A DNA stretch of 64,000 nucleotides from assembly GCF_020037025.1 (NCBI RefSeq), contig NZ_JAIQLH010000073.1, positions 1 through 64,000 of the forward strand, read 5' to 3'. How positions within the stretch are numbered: position 1 is the stretch's first letter; every line of letters starts with the position of its first letter. Shown here piece by piece: positions 52,467-61,112 of the stretch. A program made the position numbers and the translations under genes. The notes below the pieces were generated by a model that saw nothing but the letters and a program-made list of their open reading frames with translations, was not told where the DNA came from and searched no databases. This DNA comes from Streptomyces huiliensis. Its GTDB lineage: Bacteria > Actinomycetota > Actinomycetes > Streptomycetales > Streptomycetaceae.

Positions 52467-53636
52467 TCAGGAAAAGTACGACTCCAGCGTCCCGCGGCGC
52501 CGGACGTCGAGCGTCGCGCAGTGGAACGAGCCGCCGAACGGCGCGTAGTGCAGGAAGTCGCACGGGATCGGCTCGAACCCCCACTTCTTGAGTGCCCGCA
52601 CCATCCCGGTGTGCTGCCGTTCGACGATCACCCGCTTCCCGTCGACCACGAGGACGTTCATGCTGAGCCACTTGCCGCACAGCGAGGTGACCTTGAGCAG
52701 GCGGCTGTCCATCGGGTCGGGCTCGGGGGCGACCAGGACGTCCCACGAGCGCAGGATGTCGGGCAGCCGGTCGACGTCGACGTAGTCCGGGTTGATCATC
52801 ACCTTGCCCGGGGCGAGCGGCATGAAGGTCGTGTCGATGTGCATGGGCGTCCGGCAGCGGCTCTCGATCTCGTGGATGCGGTAGCCGCGGCCGAGGTGGC
52901 GGCGGAGCCAGTCGACGCCCATGCGGTTGGTCACGTTGCCCAGCGTGACGAAGAGGTCGCGGCCGGCGCGGACGAAGTCCGCCGCGTCGAAGACCGGCTC
53001 GAACTCGGTGACGATGCGGCGCGGGGGCTCCCCCGGCCCGGGCCGCCGGAAGCCAGCCCGGAACAGCTCGTCCGTGAGCTGCGGCTTCGGCGCGGCCGTC
53101 CAGCGCGCACCGCGCCGGAAGTAGTCCTTGAGGAGCGTCCGGTAGGAGTGCGCCTCGAAGTACCGGCACCGCCAGGCCATCGGGGTCTCGATGATCTCGT
53201 CGCCGATCACCAGCAGGCTGTCGCGCGGGCAGGTGTTGCAGAAGCCGCGCGACGACCAGTCCGGGGTGCGGAAGCGGCGGCGGTGGTCGACGGCGTCGGG
53301 ACGGGTGACCGTGACGTCGAGGGAGCGCAGGAGGGCGACGAAACCGTCGAGTTCGCGCTGCGCCCGCTCCACCAGGAACCGGGGGTACCGGCGCCCGGCC
53401 GCGAGCCCCTGCAGCCGGGCCGCCCACGGCGGGAGGTTGCACGCCACGACCGGGTGGCGGGAGGGGATCGTGGCGCCGTCCAGGCGTCCGACGACGATCT
53501 CCTCCAACGGGTCCCATTCGGTGTGCGAGTTGACCACCGGGGGCATCGGGGGCATCGGGGGCTCGCCGGGGGTGCCGCGCTCGGCCGGTGGCTGAGGCTC
53601 CGGATCGGGCTCTGGCTCGGGCCCCGGCCCCGGCAT
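52467..53636 (-). CDS. arginine amidinotransferase-like protein
   Basis: 389 residues from ATG 53634-53636 with GGGGGA ahead; the first 35 residues are a Pro/Glu-rich low-complexity stretch. The fold matches the amidinotransferase superfamily: NSHTEWDPLEEIVVGRLDGA, CPRDSLLVIGDEIIETPMAW, the catalytic His in CRTPMHIDTTFMPLA and the catalytic Cys in FGGSFHCATLDVRR. Such enzymes move the amidino group of arginine to an acceptor amine (glycine, inosamine or a natural-product amine). No biosynthetic neighbours are seen, so the acceptor is unknown. Confidence 0.85.
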   Translation of the reverse strand: MPGPGPEPEPDPEPQPPAERGTPGEPPMPPMPPVVNSHTEWDPLEEIVVGRLDGATIPSRHPVVACNLPPWAARLQGLAAGRRYPRFLVERAQRELDGFVALLRSLDVTVTRPDAVDHRRRFRTPDWSSRGFCNTCPRDSLLVIGDEIIETPMAWRCRYFEAHSYRTLLKDYFRRGARWTAAPKPQLTDELFRAGFRRPGPGEPPRRIVTEFEPVFDAADFVRAGRDLFVTLGNVTNRMGVDWLRRHLGRGYRIHEIESRCRTPMHIDTTFMPLAPGKVMINPDYVDVDRLPDILRSWDVLVAPEPDPMDSRLLKVTSLCGKWLSMNVLVVDGKRVIVERQHTGMVRALKKWGFEPIPCDFLHYAPFGGSFHCATLDVRRRGTLESYFS

Positions 53637-53810
53637 CAGGGACGTCCCCCGGCCTGCGCGGTGGTGTCGCCGGACAGGCCGGCCGTGCGGATTCCGGATC
53701 GCGACACTACGTCCATACGAGGCAAACGGCGTGAACGGCCCCGAGGTTGCGGGTACGTCGCGCATCCGCGTCCGGCCGGACGTCGCGGCCGTCCTTTACG
53801 GCGTGGCGAC

Positions 53811-54203
53811 TTACCGCGTGGCGAACGGCTGGTCCGTCGGGACGATCTCGCGGCCGAGCGGCATCAGCGAGATCGGGATCAGCTTGAAGTTCGCGATCCC
53901 CAGCGGAATGCCGATGATCGAGACGCACAGCGCGATGCCTGTGATGATGTGGCCGAGGGCCAGCCACCAACCGGCGAAGATGATCCAGACGATGTTGCCC
54001 AGCAGCGAACCCGCGCCCGCGTCACGGCGCTCCACGGTCGTCCGGCCGAAGGGCCAGAGCGCGTAGGACGCGATGCGGAACGAGGCGATGCCGAACGGGA
54101 TCGTCACGATGAGCACGCAGCAGATGATGCCGGCGACGACGTAGCCGAGAGCCATCCACAGTCCACAGAGGACCAGCCAGATGACATTTAGGATGAACCT
54201 CAT
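53811..54203 (-). CDS. YccF-family inner membrane protein
   Basis: 130 residues, two similar halves, each with a membrane hairpin: FILNVIWLVLCGLWMALGYV with GIICCVLIVTIPFGIASFRI, and LLGNIVWIIFAGWWLALGHI with GIALCVSIIGIPLGIANFKL. This is the DUF307/YccF plan. Function is unknown. ATG 54201-54203 has GGAAGG ahead. Confidence 0.88.
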   Translation of the reverse strand: MRFILNVIWLVLCGLWMALGYVVAGIICCVLIVTIPFGIASFRIASYALWPFGRTTVERRDAGAGSLLGNIVWIIFAGWWLALGHIITGIALCVSIIGIPLGIANFKLIPISLMPLGREIVPTDQPFATR

Positions 54204-54298
54204 GTAAGCAGCCTTCCACGCGACCGGTTCTCTGGCCACTGAGACGCCGGAAGGTGGCGGCGCGGTTGCCCTTCGCGCAGGTGGGGTGGGGGTCGCCG

Positions 54299-54916
54299 TC
54301 AGGGGAGGTGCTCGGTGGCGGGTTCCGTGGCGTAGCGGCTCATCGCCTCCAGGTGTGTCCCGGGGCTCGCGGTGCGGCCGTCGGCCGTCATGTCGCGCAG
54401 GTCGCGGAAGTACCGCACGTACAGGTCCGGCGTGAACACGCTGAGCATGACGGCCGGTTCGCCGGTCGCGTTGGCGAAGGTGTGCGGGGCTCCGGGCGGG
54501 ACGAGCACGAACGTGCCCGCGGACGCGTCGTGGTCCTGGGTGCCGATGGTGAACCGCACCGTGCCGGAGAGGACGTAGAAGCCCTCGTCGTGCTGGGTGT
54601 GCCGGTGCTGCGGCGGTCCGGGGGTGTGCGGCGCGAGGACCGACTCGGTGACGCCGAGCCGGTGGGCGGTGTTGCCGCCGTCTTCGAGGACGCGCATGCG
54701 GGTGGGGCCGAGGACGATCGTCTCTCCCTCGCCGGGGCGGACTATGGATACGGCGGGGGTGGCGAGCGGCTCGCGGGTGTCGGCCTTGGGCGCTTCGGTC
54801 TGCGGTGCTTCGGAATTCGGTGCGTCGGTTTTCGGTGCGGCGGTTTTCGGTGCGTCGGTTTTCGGTGCGGCGGTTTTCGGTGCGTCGGTTTTCGGTGCGG
54901 CGGTCATGTCCTCCAT
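54299..54916 (-). CDS. cupin-domain protein with a repeat-encoded N-terminus
   Basis: 205 residues if it starts at ATG 54914-54916; ATG 54905-54907 is an alternative but has GGAGG too close. Residues 4-45 are tandem APKTDAPKTA repeats from a 30-bp DNA repeat. The cupin barrel follows, with the metal motif PPQHRHTQHDEGFYVLSGTV and PPGAPHTFANATGEPAV. It may be a small oxygenase, isomerase or sensor. It diverges from a LysR gene with a perfect palindrome between them, so it is likely the LysR target. Confidence 0.82.
   Translation of the reverse strand: MEDMTAAPKTDAPKTAAPKTDAPKTAAPKTDAPNSEAPQTEAPKADTREPLATPAVSIVRPGEGETIVLGPTRMRVLEDGGNTAHRLGVTESVLAPHTPGPPQHRHTQHDEGFYVLSGTVRFTIGTQDHDASAGTFVLVPPGAPHTFANATGEPAVMLSVFTPDLYVRYFRDLRDMTADGRTASPGTHLEAMSRYATEPATEHLP
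54821..54904. repeat. 30-bp minisatellite inside the cupin gene
   Basis: Two full copies (54821-54850 and 54851-54880) and a third partial copy of a unit made of two similar 15-bp halves (GTCGGTTTTCGGTGC and GGCGGTTTTCGGTGC). The unit length keeps the reading frame, so copy number can change without breaking the gene. Confidence 0.85.
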
Positions 54917-54963
54917 TCCACGGCCGGGGCGCGGCGGCTGTCCAAGTCCCGTTCCGTGGGGGC

Positions 54964-54980
54964 GATACCGTACGGGTATC
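54964..54980. promoter_or_regulatory. palindromic operator between cupin and lysR genes
   Basis: GATACC (54964-54969), GTACG, GGTATC (54975-54980), a perfect inverted repeat nine bases before the lysR start. It has the T-N11-A form of LysR sites and probably serves both genes. Confidence 0.6.
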
Positions 54981-54989
54981 GTCCCCCGC

Positions 54990-55850
54990 ATGGAGCTGCG
55001 CACGCTGCGCTATTTCGTGGCGGTCGCCGAGGAACTCCACTTCGGCCGGGCCGCCGCCCGGCTGCACATGAGCCAGCCGCCGCTGAGCCGCGCCATCAGG
55101 CGGCTGGAATCCGACGTCGGGGCCTCGCTGTTCGACCGGTCGCCCGCCGGTGTCGCGCTCACGCCGGCGGGGGCGGTCCTGCTCGACGAGGCGCGGGACC
55201 TGCTCGACCGGGCCGACCGGGCGCGCGCCCGCGTGGCCGCGGCGGCCGGGGCCGCCACGCTCACCGTCGGCATCCTGGGCGACGAAGGCGACGGCGGCGG
55301 CCCGGGAGCGGCGGCGCTGGCCGGCACCTTCCGCCGGCGGCATCCGCACGCCGAGGTCCGCGTCCGCGACGCGGACCTGACCGACCCGACGTGCGGGCTG
55401 CACGCCGGAGCCGTCGATGTCGCTCTGACCCGCGGCCCGTTCGACGAGACCGGGCTGTCCGTGCGTGCGCTGCGGACCGATCCGGTGGGGGCCCTGCTGC
55501 GCGCCGACGATCCGCTGGCCCGCCACGGCAGCCTGCGGCCGGCCGACCTGGCGGACCGCCGCTGGTTCCGCTTCCCGGTGGGCACCGACCCCCTCTGGCA
55601 GGCGTACTGGAGTGGCGGGGAGCTGCGCGAGGGCCCGATGGTGCGTGCGGTCCGGGAGTGCCGGCAGGCCGTTCTCTGGAACGGGACGGTCGGCATGACG
55701 CTCCTGGGGCACGAGCCCGGTGAGGGGCTCGTCGTGGTGCCGCTGACCGGGCTGCCGCCGAGCCGGGTGGTGGTGGCGTGGCGGACGGGGGAGGCGAATC
55801 CGCTGGTCCGGTCGTTCGTGCGGATCGTGGTCGCGGCGTATCGGGGCTGA
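54990..55850 (+). CDS. LysR-family regulator
   Basis: 286 residues. The winged HTH is MELRTLRYFVAVAEELHFGR then LHMSQPPLSRAIRRLESDVG. The rest is the periplasmic-binding-like effector domain (VDVALTRGPFDETGLSVRAL, FPVGTDPLWQAYW). It is divergent from the cupin gene and likely controls it and itself through the palindrome at 54964-54980. The effector is unknown. Confidence 0.92.
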   Translation: MELRTLRYFVAVAEELHFGRAAARLHMSQPPLSRAIRRLESDVGASLFDRSPAGVALTPAGAVLLDEARDLLDRADRARARVAAAAGAATLTVGILGDEGDGGGPGAAALAGTFRRRHPHAEVRVRDADLTDPTCGLHAGAVDVALTRGPFDETGLSVRALRTDPVGALLRADDPLARHGSLRPADLADRRWFRFPVGTDPLWQAYWSGGELREGPMVRAVRECRQAVLWNGTVGMTLLGHEPGEGLVVVPLTGLPPSRVVVAWRTGEANPLVRSFVRIVVAAYRG

Positions 55851-55984
55851 GCTCTCGGCGCCCGACCCCGGGGTGAGACGTTGGGACATGTTTCGGAGAC
55901 GGAAGGCCATTCAGGCGCTCGTCCGGAGTTCGTACGGTGAGGGAGTCGAAACGAACGAACGCGAACGAACGAGGAGCGACCCCC

Positions 55985-56911
55985 ATGCGTGCTGTGATGC
56001 AGAAGACCTTCGGCGGCCCCGAGGTGCTGGAGCTGGTGGAGGCCGAGCGGCCGGTTCCGCTCGGGGGCGAGGTGCTGGTGCGGGTGCGGGCGAGCGCCGT
56101 GAACCCGGTCGACGTCGCGGTCCGGTCGGGGGCCTACCCGCTGCTGGGCGAGCCGCCGTTCGGGGTGGGCTGGGACGTCTCCGGGGTCGTCGAGGAGGCC
56201 GGCGCCGGCGCCCGGTTCAGGGTCGGGGACGAGGTGTACGGGATGCCGTTCTTCCCGCGCGCCGCCAACGCCTACGCCGAGTACGTGGCCGTGCCCTCGC
56301 GGCAGGTCGCCCGGAAGCCCGCCTCCCTCGACCACGTGCACGCCGCCGCGCTGCCGCTCGCGGCGCTCACCGCCTGGCAGGGACTGGTGGACGCGGCCGG
56401 CGTGGCGGAGGGCGACCGGGTGCTGATCCACCGGGCCGCCGGCGGGGTCGGGCACCTGGCCGTGCAGATCGCGAAGATCCGGGGCGCCGAGGTGATCGCG
56501 CTGGCCAGCGCGGGCAAGCACGACTTCGTCCGCGGGCTGGGCGCCGACGAGGTGATCGACTACCAGGCGGTCGACTTCACGGAGGCCGTGAAGGACGTCG
56601 ACGTGGTCTTCGACTCCACGGCGCAGGGCGCCCGTTCGACGGCGGTCCTCCGGCCCGGCGGCACGCTCGTCAGCATCCTGGAGCACGGCGACCGCGAGCT
56701 CGCGGCGGCGGTGGAGGCCGACGGCTTCCGCTTCGCCGGGGTCATGGTGGAGCCGGACTACGCGGCGCTTGAGGCCATCGCCGAGCTGGTGGACGCGGGC
56801 CGGATCCGGCCGCACGTCGGGGCGACGTTCCCGCTGGCCGAGGCGGGCAAGGCGCACGAGCTGGTGGGCGCGGGGCGGGCGCTGGGCAAGGTCGTGCTGA
56901 CGGTGGGCTGA
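55985..56911 (+). CDS. NADPH-dependent quinone oxidoreductase (zinc-free MDR family)
   Basis: 308 residues from ATG 55985 behind GAGGAG. The GroES-like N-terminal domain (MRAVMQKTFGGPEVLELVEA, VNPVDVAVRSGAYP) and the NADPH site (VLIHRAAGGVGHLAVQIAKI) are clear. There are no structural zinc Cys residues, which fits quinone or enone reductases. The upstream region has repeated CGAACGAACG motifs (about 55948-55975) that could be a regulator site. Confidence 0.88.
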   Translation: MRAVMQKTFGGPEVLELVEAERPVPLGGEVLVRVRASAVNPVDVAVRSGAYPLLGEPPFGVGWDVSGVVEEAGAGARFRVGDEVYGMPFFPRAANAYAEYVAVPSRQVARKPASLDHVHAAALPLAALTAWQGLVDAAGVAEGDRVLIHRAAGGVGHLAVQIAKIRGAEVIALASAGKHDFVRGLGADEVIDYQAVDFTEAVKDVDVVFDSTAQGARSTAVLRPGGTLVSILEHGDRELAAAVEADGFRFAGVMVEPDYAALEAIAELVDAGRIRPHVGATFPLAEAGKAHELVGAGRALGKVVLTVG

Positions 56912-56940
56912 GGCTGACGGTGGACCGAGGCAGTGGCCGT

Positions 56941-56977
56941 CCGTCGGTTTTCGTCGGTTTCCGTCGGTTTCCGTCGG
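56941..56977. repeat. 10-bp tandem repeats
   Basis: Three copies and a partial fourth of YCGTCGGTTT lie between the oxidoreductase and the AraC gene. This is a small simple repeat; no function can be read from it. Confidence 0.7.
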
Positions 56978-57067
56978 GGGTCCGGTCCCCGGCGGAACAC
57001 CCGGGCCGGTCGAGGCGCTGAGGCAAACGAGACTGGTGGGGCGGACGAGCCGGGTGGAGGAGATCGC

Positions 57068-58030
57068 GTGGACATCCTGACGGAGGCGCTGGCCTCGATG
57101 CGGACCGGGAATCCGACCTCCGTACGGACCGACGGGCGGGCGCCCTGGGGGCTGCGGCTGCCGCCCGTCGCGGGGGCCGGGTTCCACGTGGTGTTGCGCG
57201 GCGCGTGCTGGGCGCTGCCGCTGGAGGACGGATCCGTGGACAGGTACCAGGAACCGATCCGGCTGGAGGAAGGGGACGTGATCTTCCTGCGGGACGGGCG
57301 CGGGCACATCCTCGCCGACCATCCGGACACCCCGGCCCAGCCGGAGGACACGGCGGACTTCTGCGCGGGCACCCCGATCGGAACGGTCTCGGTCGGCGGT
57401 GACGGCGCCCGCACCAGCCTGCTGTGCGGCAACTACCACTTGGACCAGGGCCGGCCGCACCCGCTCGTCGGCCGGCTGCCCGCCGTGATCCACCTGCCGA
57501 CGCGGGACGGCCGCCATCCCGAACTGAGCGCCGCAGTGCGGCTGCTGGGCGCCGAGGTGGAGAACCCGCGGCCGGGTTCGGCCGGCATCGTTCCCTCGCT
57601 CATTGACTCTTTGCTCCTGTATATCCTGCGCGCCTGGCTGGCGGACCGCCCGGCGGGGGGCGGCGACGGCGCGGGGTGGGCCGCCGCGCTGGCCGATCCC
57701 GTGGTGGCCGCGGCGCTCTCGGCGATCCACGAGGAGCCCTCGGCACAGTGGACGGTCGAGTCACTGGCCGCGCGCTCCGGGCTCTCCCGGGCGGCGTTCG
57801 CCCGCCGCTTCGCGGCGCTCGTCGGCGAGCCGCCCGTCGCGTACCTGACGCGATGGCGGATGACGACGGCGGCGCGGCTGCTGCGGGAATCGGATGTGCC
57901 GCTGGCGGCTGTCGCAGCGCGGGCCGGGTACGGGTCGGAGTTCGCGTTCGCGAAGGCTTTCAAGCGGGAGTTCGGGCAGGCGCCCGGAGGGTACCGGCGG
58001 GCGGCGCGGGCGGATCGCGCCGCGGCGTGA
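57068..58030 (+). CDS. AraC-family regulator with cupin sensor domain
   Basis: 320 residues from GTG 57068 (GGAGGAG ahead). The N-terminal half is a cupin_6-like sensor (LRLPPVAGAGFHVVLRGACW, RLEEGDVIFLRDGRGHILAD). The C-terminal 100 residues carry two HTH motifs (TVESLAARSGLSRAAFARRF and VPLAAVAARAGYGSEFAFAK). Such regulators often sit beside the oxidoreductase they control, and the quinone oxidoreductase just upstream is the likely target. Confidence 0.9.
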   Translation: MDILTEALASMRTGNPTSVRTDGRAPWGLRLPPVAGAGFHVVLRGACWALPLEDGSVDRYQEPIRLEEGDVIFLRDGRGHILADHPDTPAQPEDTADFCAGTPIGTVSVGGDGARTSLLCGNYHLDQGRPHPLVGRLPAVIHLPTRDGRHPELSAAVRLLGAEVENPRPGSAGIVPSLIDSLLLYILRAWLADRPAGGGDGAGWAAALADPVVAAALSAIHEEPSAQWTVESLAARSGLSRAAFARRFAALVGEPPVAYLTRWRMTTAARLLRESDVPLAAVAARAGYGSEFAFAKAFKREFGQAPGGYRRAARADRAAA

Positions 58031-58159
58031 GGGTGCTCCGGTTCTCAAACGCGGAGCCGGACGAAACCCCCTGATGGCTCAGCGCAGCGCGCCGCCGGGC
58101 CTTCCCGGGGCCATGGTGGGCGTGCCGCCATCCGGCGGACGAACCGTCCGGGAGGAACC

Positions 58160-58378
58160 ATGCGCAGAGCGATCCTGGCGGCGGCCCTGGCCGCCCTGAG
58201 CGTCATCGGCGTCACCACCGCCCAGGCCGAGCCGGCGGCCCCGGCCGACATCGACGTCTTCACCTGCCTCGACGGCGGCGGCGTCCCGGACTACGGCGAC
58301 GCGGATCCGGGCGTGCTGACGACCGAGATCAAGGCCACGTGCAAGGGCGGTTCGCACAACGGCGAGACCGTGTCCTGA
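58160..58378 (+). CDS. small secreted protein
   Basis: 72 residues with a signal peptide (MRRAILAAALAALSVIGVTT, cut after AQA). The mature 49 residues are acidic with two Cys (FTCLDGGG, ATCKGGSHNG) likely joined by a disulphide. The ATG has GGGAGGA ahead. I do not recognise the family; small cysteine-pair proteins of this kind are common in Streptomyces. Confidence 0.7.
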   Translation: MRRAILAAALAALSVIGVTTAQAEPAAPADIDVFTCLDGGGVPDYGDADPGVLTTEIKATCKGGSHNGETVS

Positions 58379-58391
58379 GCCTCCTCAGCCG

Positions 58392-58426
58392 CGGCCTGCT
58401 CAGTCACGGCCTGCTCAGTCACGGCC
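58392..58426. repeat. 15-bp tandem repeat at the htpX 3' end
   Basis: Two copies of CGGCCTGCTCAGTCA (58392-58406 and 58407-58421) and a partial third. The second copy contains the htpX stop codon, and the repeat shows a small local duplication. Confidence 0.7.
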
Positions 58427-59281
58427 GCCGCCCGCCATCCGCTCCAGGCGGGTGATCCGTTCCGCCATCGGGGGGTGGGTGGAGAAGAGCTTGGACATGC
58501 CCTCGCCGGGCCGGAACGGGTTGGCGATCATCATGTGGCTCGCCGTCTCCAGGCGCGGCTCCGGCGGGAGCGGCAGCCGCTTGGTCCCCGTCTCCAGCTT
58601 GCGGAGGGCCGAGGCCAGCGCCAGTGGGTCGCCGGTGAGGCGGGCGCCGGACGCGTCGGCCTCGTACTCCCGGGAGCGGCTGACGGCGAGCTGGATCAGG
58701 GAGGCCGCGATGGGCCCCAACAGCATGATCATGATCATGCCGACGAATCCCGGGCCCTCGTCGTCGTCGGACCGGCCGATCGGGATCAGCCAGGCGAAGT
58801 TCACCAGGAACATCACCACCGACGCGAGCGCTCCCGCGACCGACGAGATGAGGATGTCGCGGTTGTAGACGTGGCTGAGCTCGTGGCCGATCACTCCGCG
58901 CAGCTCGCGCTCGTCGAGGAGGCGCAGGATGCCGTCGGTGCAGCAGACCGCCGCGTTGCGCGGGTTGCGGCCGGTGGCGAAGGCGTTGGGGGCCTCGGTG
59001 GGCGAGATGTACAGCCGGGGCATGGGCTGGCGGGCGGCGGTCGAGAGCTCGCGCACCATGCGGTAGAGGTGCGGTGCCTCGAACTCGCTGACCGGGCGGG
59101 CGCGCATCGCCTTCAGGGCGAGCTTGTCGCTGTTCCAGTACGCGTACGCGTTGGTGCCCAGCGCGACCAGGACGGCGACGATCAGGCCGGTCCGGCCGAA
59201 GACGCTGCCGATGACGATGATGAGCGCGGACAGCCCGCCGAGGAGTACGGCGGTCCTGAGTCCGTTGTGCCGGCGGTGCAC
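58415..59281 (-). CDS. htpX: HtpX-like membrane zinc metalloprotease
   Basis: 288 residues, GTG start 59279-59281 with GGAGGG ahead. Membrane helices lie near residues 10-50 and 150-215. The zinc motif is [11 protein letters not shown], with the third ligand Glu in [15 protein letters not shown]. HtpX enzymes degrade damaged membrane proteins under stress. Length and motifs are normal. It faces the small secreted protein gene. Confidence 0.94.
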   Translation of the reverse strand: MHRRHNGLRTAVLLGGLSALIIVIGSVFGRTGLIVAVLVALGTNAYAYWNSDKLALKAMRARPVSEFEAPHLYRMVRELSTAARQPMPRLYISPTEAPNAFATGRNPRNAAVCCTDGILRLLDERELRGVIGHELSHVYNRDILISSVAGALASVVMFLVNFAWLIPIGRSDDDEGPGFVGMIMIMLLGPIAASLIQLAVSRSREYEADASGARLTGDPLALASALRKLETGTKRLPLPPEPRLETASHMMIANPFRPGEGMSKLFSTHPPMAERITRLERMAGGGRD

Positions 59282-59432
59282 GGTACGCCCTCCAGGTGGT
59301 GCGGCAGGGGAACCCTTGAACCAGTGGAACCTTTCGTACTGGTCAACGCGAGGCGGAGGCCGCTAGTTCCCTTGTGCACGGGGTGGGGCGTACTCCGGGC
59401 GGGCGAGGCGGAGGGCGGGCGCCCCTGATGGG

Positions 59433-59503
59433 GATGTCCCGGAAGGGATGTCCCGGAAGGGATGTCCCGGAAGGGATGTCCCGGAAGGGATGTCCCTGAG
59501 AGG
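59433..59503. repeat. 14-bp tandem repeats between nuoN and htpX
   Basis: Four exact copies of GATGTCCCGGAAGG (59433-59446, 59447-59460, 59461-59474, 59475-59488) and a degenerate fifth. Each unit holds a TCCCGGAAGGGA near-palindrome. They lie between the nuoN 3' end and the htpX start region. The rest of 59282-59567 holds no gene. Confidence 0.85.
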
Positions 59504-59567
59504 GTCAGCCCTGCCGGGGGCGCCCCCGAGAGCGTCCCCGAGGCGCCCCGCCACCCGCGCGCTCCCC

Positions 59568-61112
59568 CTACAGCAGCGACCCCGACGCGTACCGCAGCAC
59601 CAGCTGCGGCGCGCCCGAGAGGACGAGGCCGGCCGCGGCGGCCAGGCCGATGGCCGCGCCGAGGGAGCGCGGCATCCGGGTCTTCACCGCGGCCGCCTCC
59701 CCGTCCGCGGTCCCCTCCGGCTCCCCCGCCGGACGGAAGAGGAAGGCCGTCCACTGGAGGTAGTAGTACAGCGCGATGACGACGTTGACGGCCATGACCG
59801 CGGCCAGCCAGCCCAGCCCCGCGTCGACCGCCGCCGAGAAGACCGTGACCTTGGCGAACAGCCCGATGACGCCCGGCGGCAGCCCGGCCAGGCAGAGCAG
59901 GAAGAAGGCGAGGGCGAGCGCGGCGAACGGGCTCCGCGCGTACAGCCCGCGGTAGTCCGCGATCCGGTGGTGGGCCGCCGTGCGTCCGACGAGGACGGCG
60001 ACCGCGAACGCGCCGAGGTTCACCGCCGCGTACATCAGGGCGTAGGCGACGGTGGCGCCGACCGCGTGGCCCGGGTCGCTCCCGTAGCCGGCGGCGGCCA
60101 GCGGCACCAGCAGGTAGCCTGCCTGGCCGACCGAGGACCAGGCGAGCAGCCGGACGGCGCTGAGCTTCCGGTCCGGGCGCTGGCGCAGCGCGGCGACGTT
60201 GCCGGCCGTCATGGTGAGGGCCGCGAGGACGGCCAGGGCGGGACCCCAGACGTCGGAGTACGTCGGGAACGCGATGACCGTCACGAGGGCGATGCCCGTG
60301 AAGCCGACGGCCTTGCCGACGACGGAGAGGTAGCCGGCGACGGGCAGCGGTGCGCCGGCGTAGGCGTCCGGCACCCAGAAGTGGAAGGGGACGGCGGCCG
60401 TCTTGAAGGCGAAGCCGACGAGGGTGAGCACCACGCCGGTGCGGGCCAGGGTGGCCAGCCGCGGGTCGACGGCGGCGAGGCTGTGGGCGACGTCGGTGAG
60501 GTGCAGGGTGCCGGTCGCCGCGTAGACGAAGCTGACGCCGAGGAGGGTGACGGCGGTGGCGGTGACCGAGGAGAGGAAGAACTTCAGCGCCGCCTCGGAG
60601 GAGCGCCGGTCGCCGCGGCGCAGGCCGACGAGGGCGAACGCGGGCAGCGAGGCGACCTCCAGGGCGACGACGAGGGTGGCGAGGTCGCGGGAGGCGGGCA
60701 GCAGGGCGGCGCCGGCGGCGGAGGAGAGCAGCAGGAACCAGTACTCGCCGGCGGGCAGTTCCTGCTCCCGCACGGTGGTGGCGGAGAGCAGGGCGGTCAG
60801 CAGCGCGCCGCCGATGACCAGGAACTGGAGGACGAGCGTGAAGTGGTCGGCCTCGTAACTGCAGGTGTGGCTGCCGCCGGTGAGGCAGAAGGTGCTGCGG
60901 GTGCCCGCGCGCAGCGGGATCAGCGCCAGCCCGGCCAGCAGCAGGCCGCCGACCGTGACGCCGCCGAGGACGTGCTTCCGCTCGGCGGGCAGGAAGAGGT
61001 CGGCGACGAGGACGGCGAGCGCGGCCACGGCGGCGATCAGGGGCGGTGCGACGGCGAGCCAGTCAACGGACTGGACCAGCGAGACGGCCGCGGAGTCGGC
61101 GAGGAGCACCAT
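59568..61112 (-). CDS. nuoN: NADH-quinone oxidoreductase subunit N
   Basis: 514 residues with about 14 membrane helices. The conserved proton-channel Lys lies in GFAFKTAAVPFHFWVPDAYA and an acidic residue in VVALEVASLPAFALVG. NuoN is one of three antiporter-like pumps of complex I. The start ATG overlaps the nuoM stop (TGATG). It is the last gene of the operon in view. Confidence 0.95.
   Translation of the reverse strand: MVLLADSAAVSLVQSVDWLAVAPPLIAAVAALAVLVADLFLPAERKHVLGGVTVGGLLLAGLALIPLRAGTRSTFCLTGGSHTCSYEADHFTLVLQFLVIGGALLTALLSATTVREQELPAGEYWFLLLSSAAGAALLPASRDLATLVVALEVASLPAFALVGLRRGDRRSSEAALKFFLSSVTATAVTLLGVSFVYAATGTLHLTDVAHSLAAVDPRLATLARTGVVLTLVGFAFKTAAVPFHFWVPDAYAGAPLPVAGYLSVVGKAVGFTGIALVTVIAFPTYSDVWGPALAVLAALTMTAGNVAALRQRPDRKLSAVRLLAWSSVGQAGYLLVPLAAAGYGSDPGHAVGATVAYALMYAAVNLGAFAVAVLVGRTAAHHRIADYRGLYARSPFAALALAFFLLCLAGLPPGVIGLFAKVTVFSAAVDAGLGWLAAVMAVNVVIALYYYLQWTAFLFRPAGEPEGTADGEAAAVKTRMPRSLGAAIGLAAAAGLVLSGAPQLVLRYASGSLL

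Noticed and set aside
59433..59503. A small CRISPR array
   Set aside because: The 14-bp units are directly adjacent with no unique spacers, and no cas gene is nearby.
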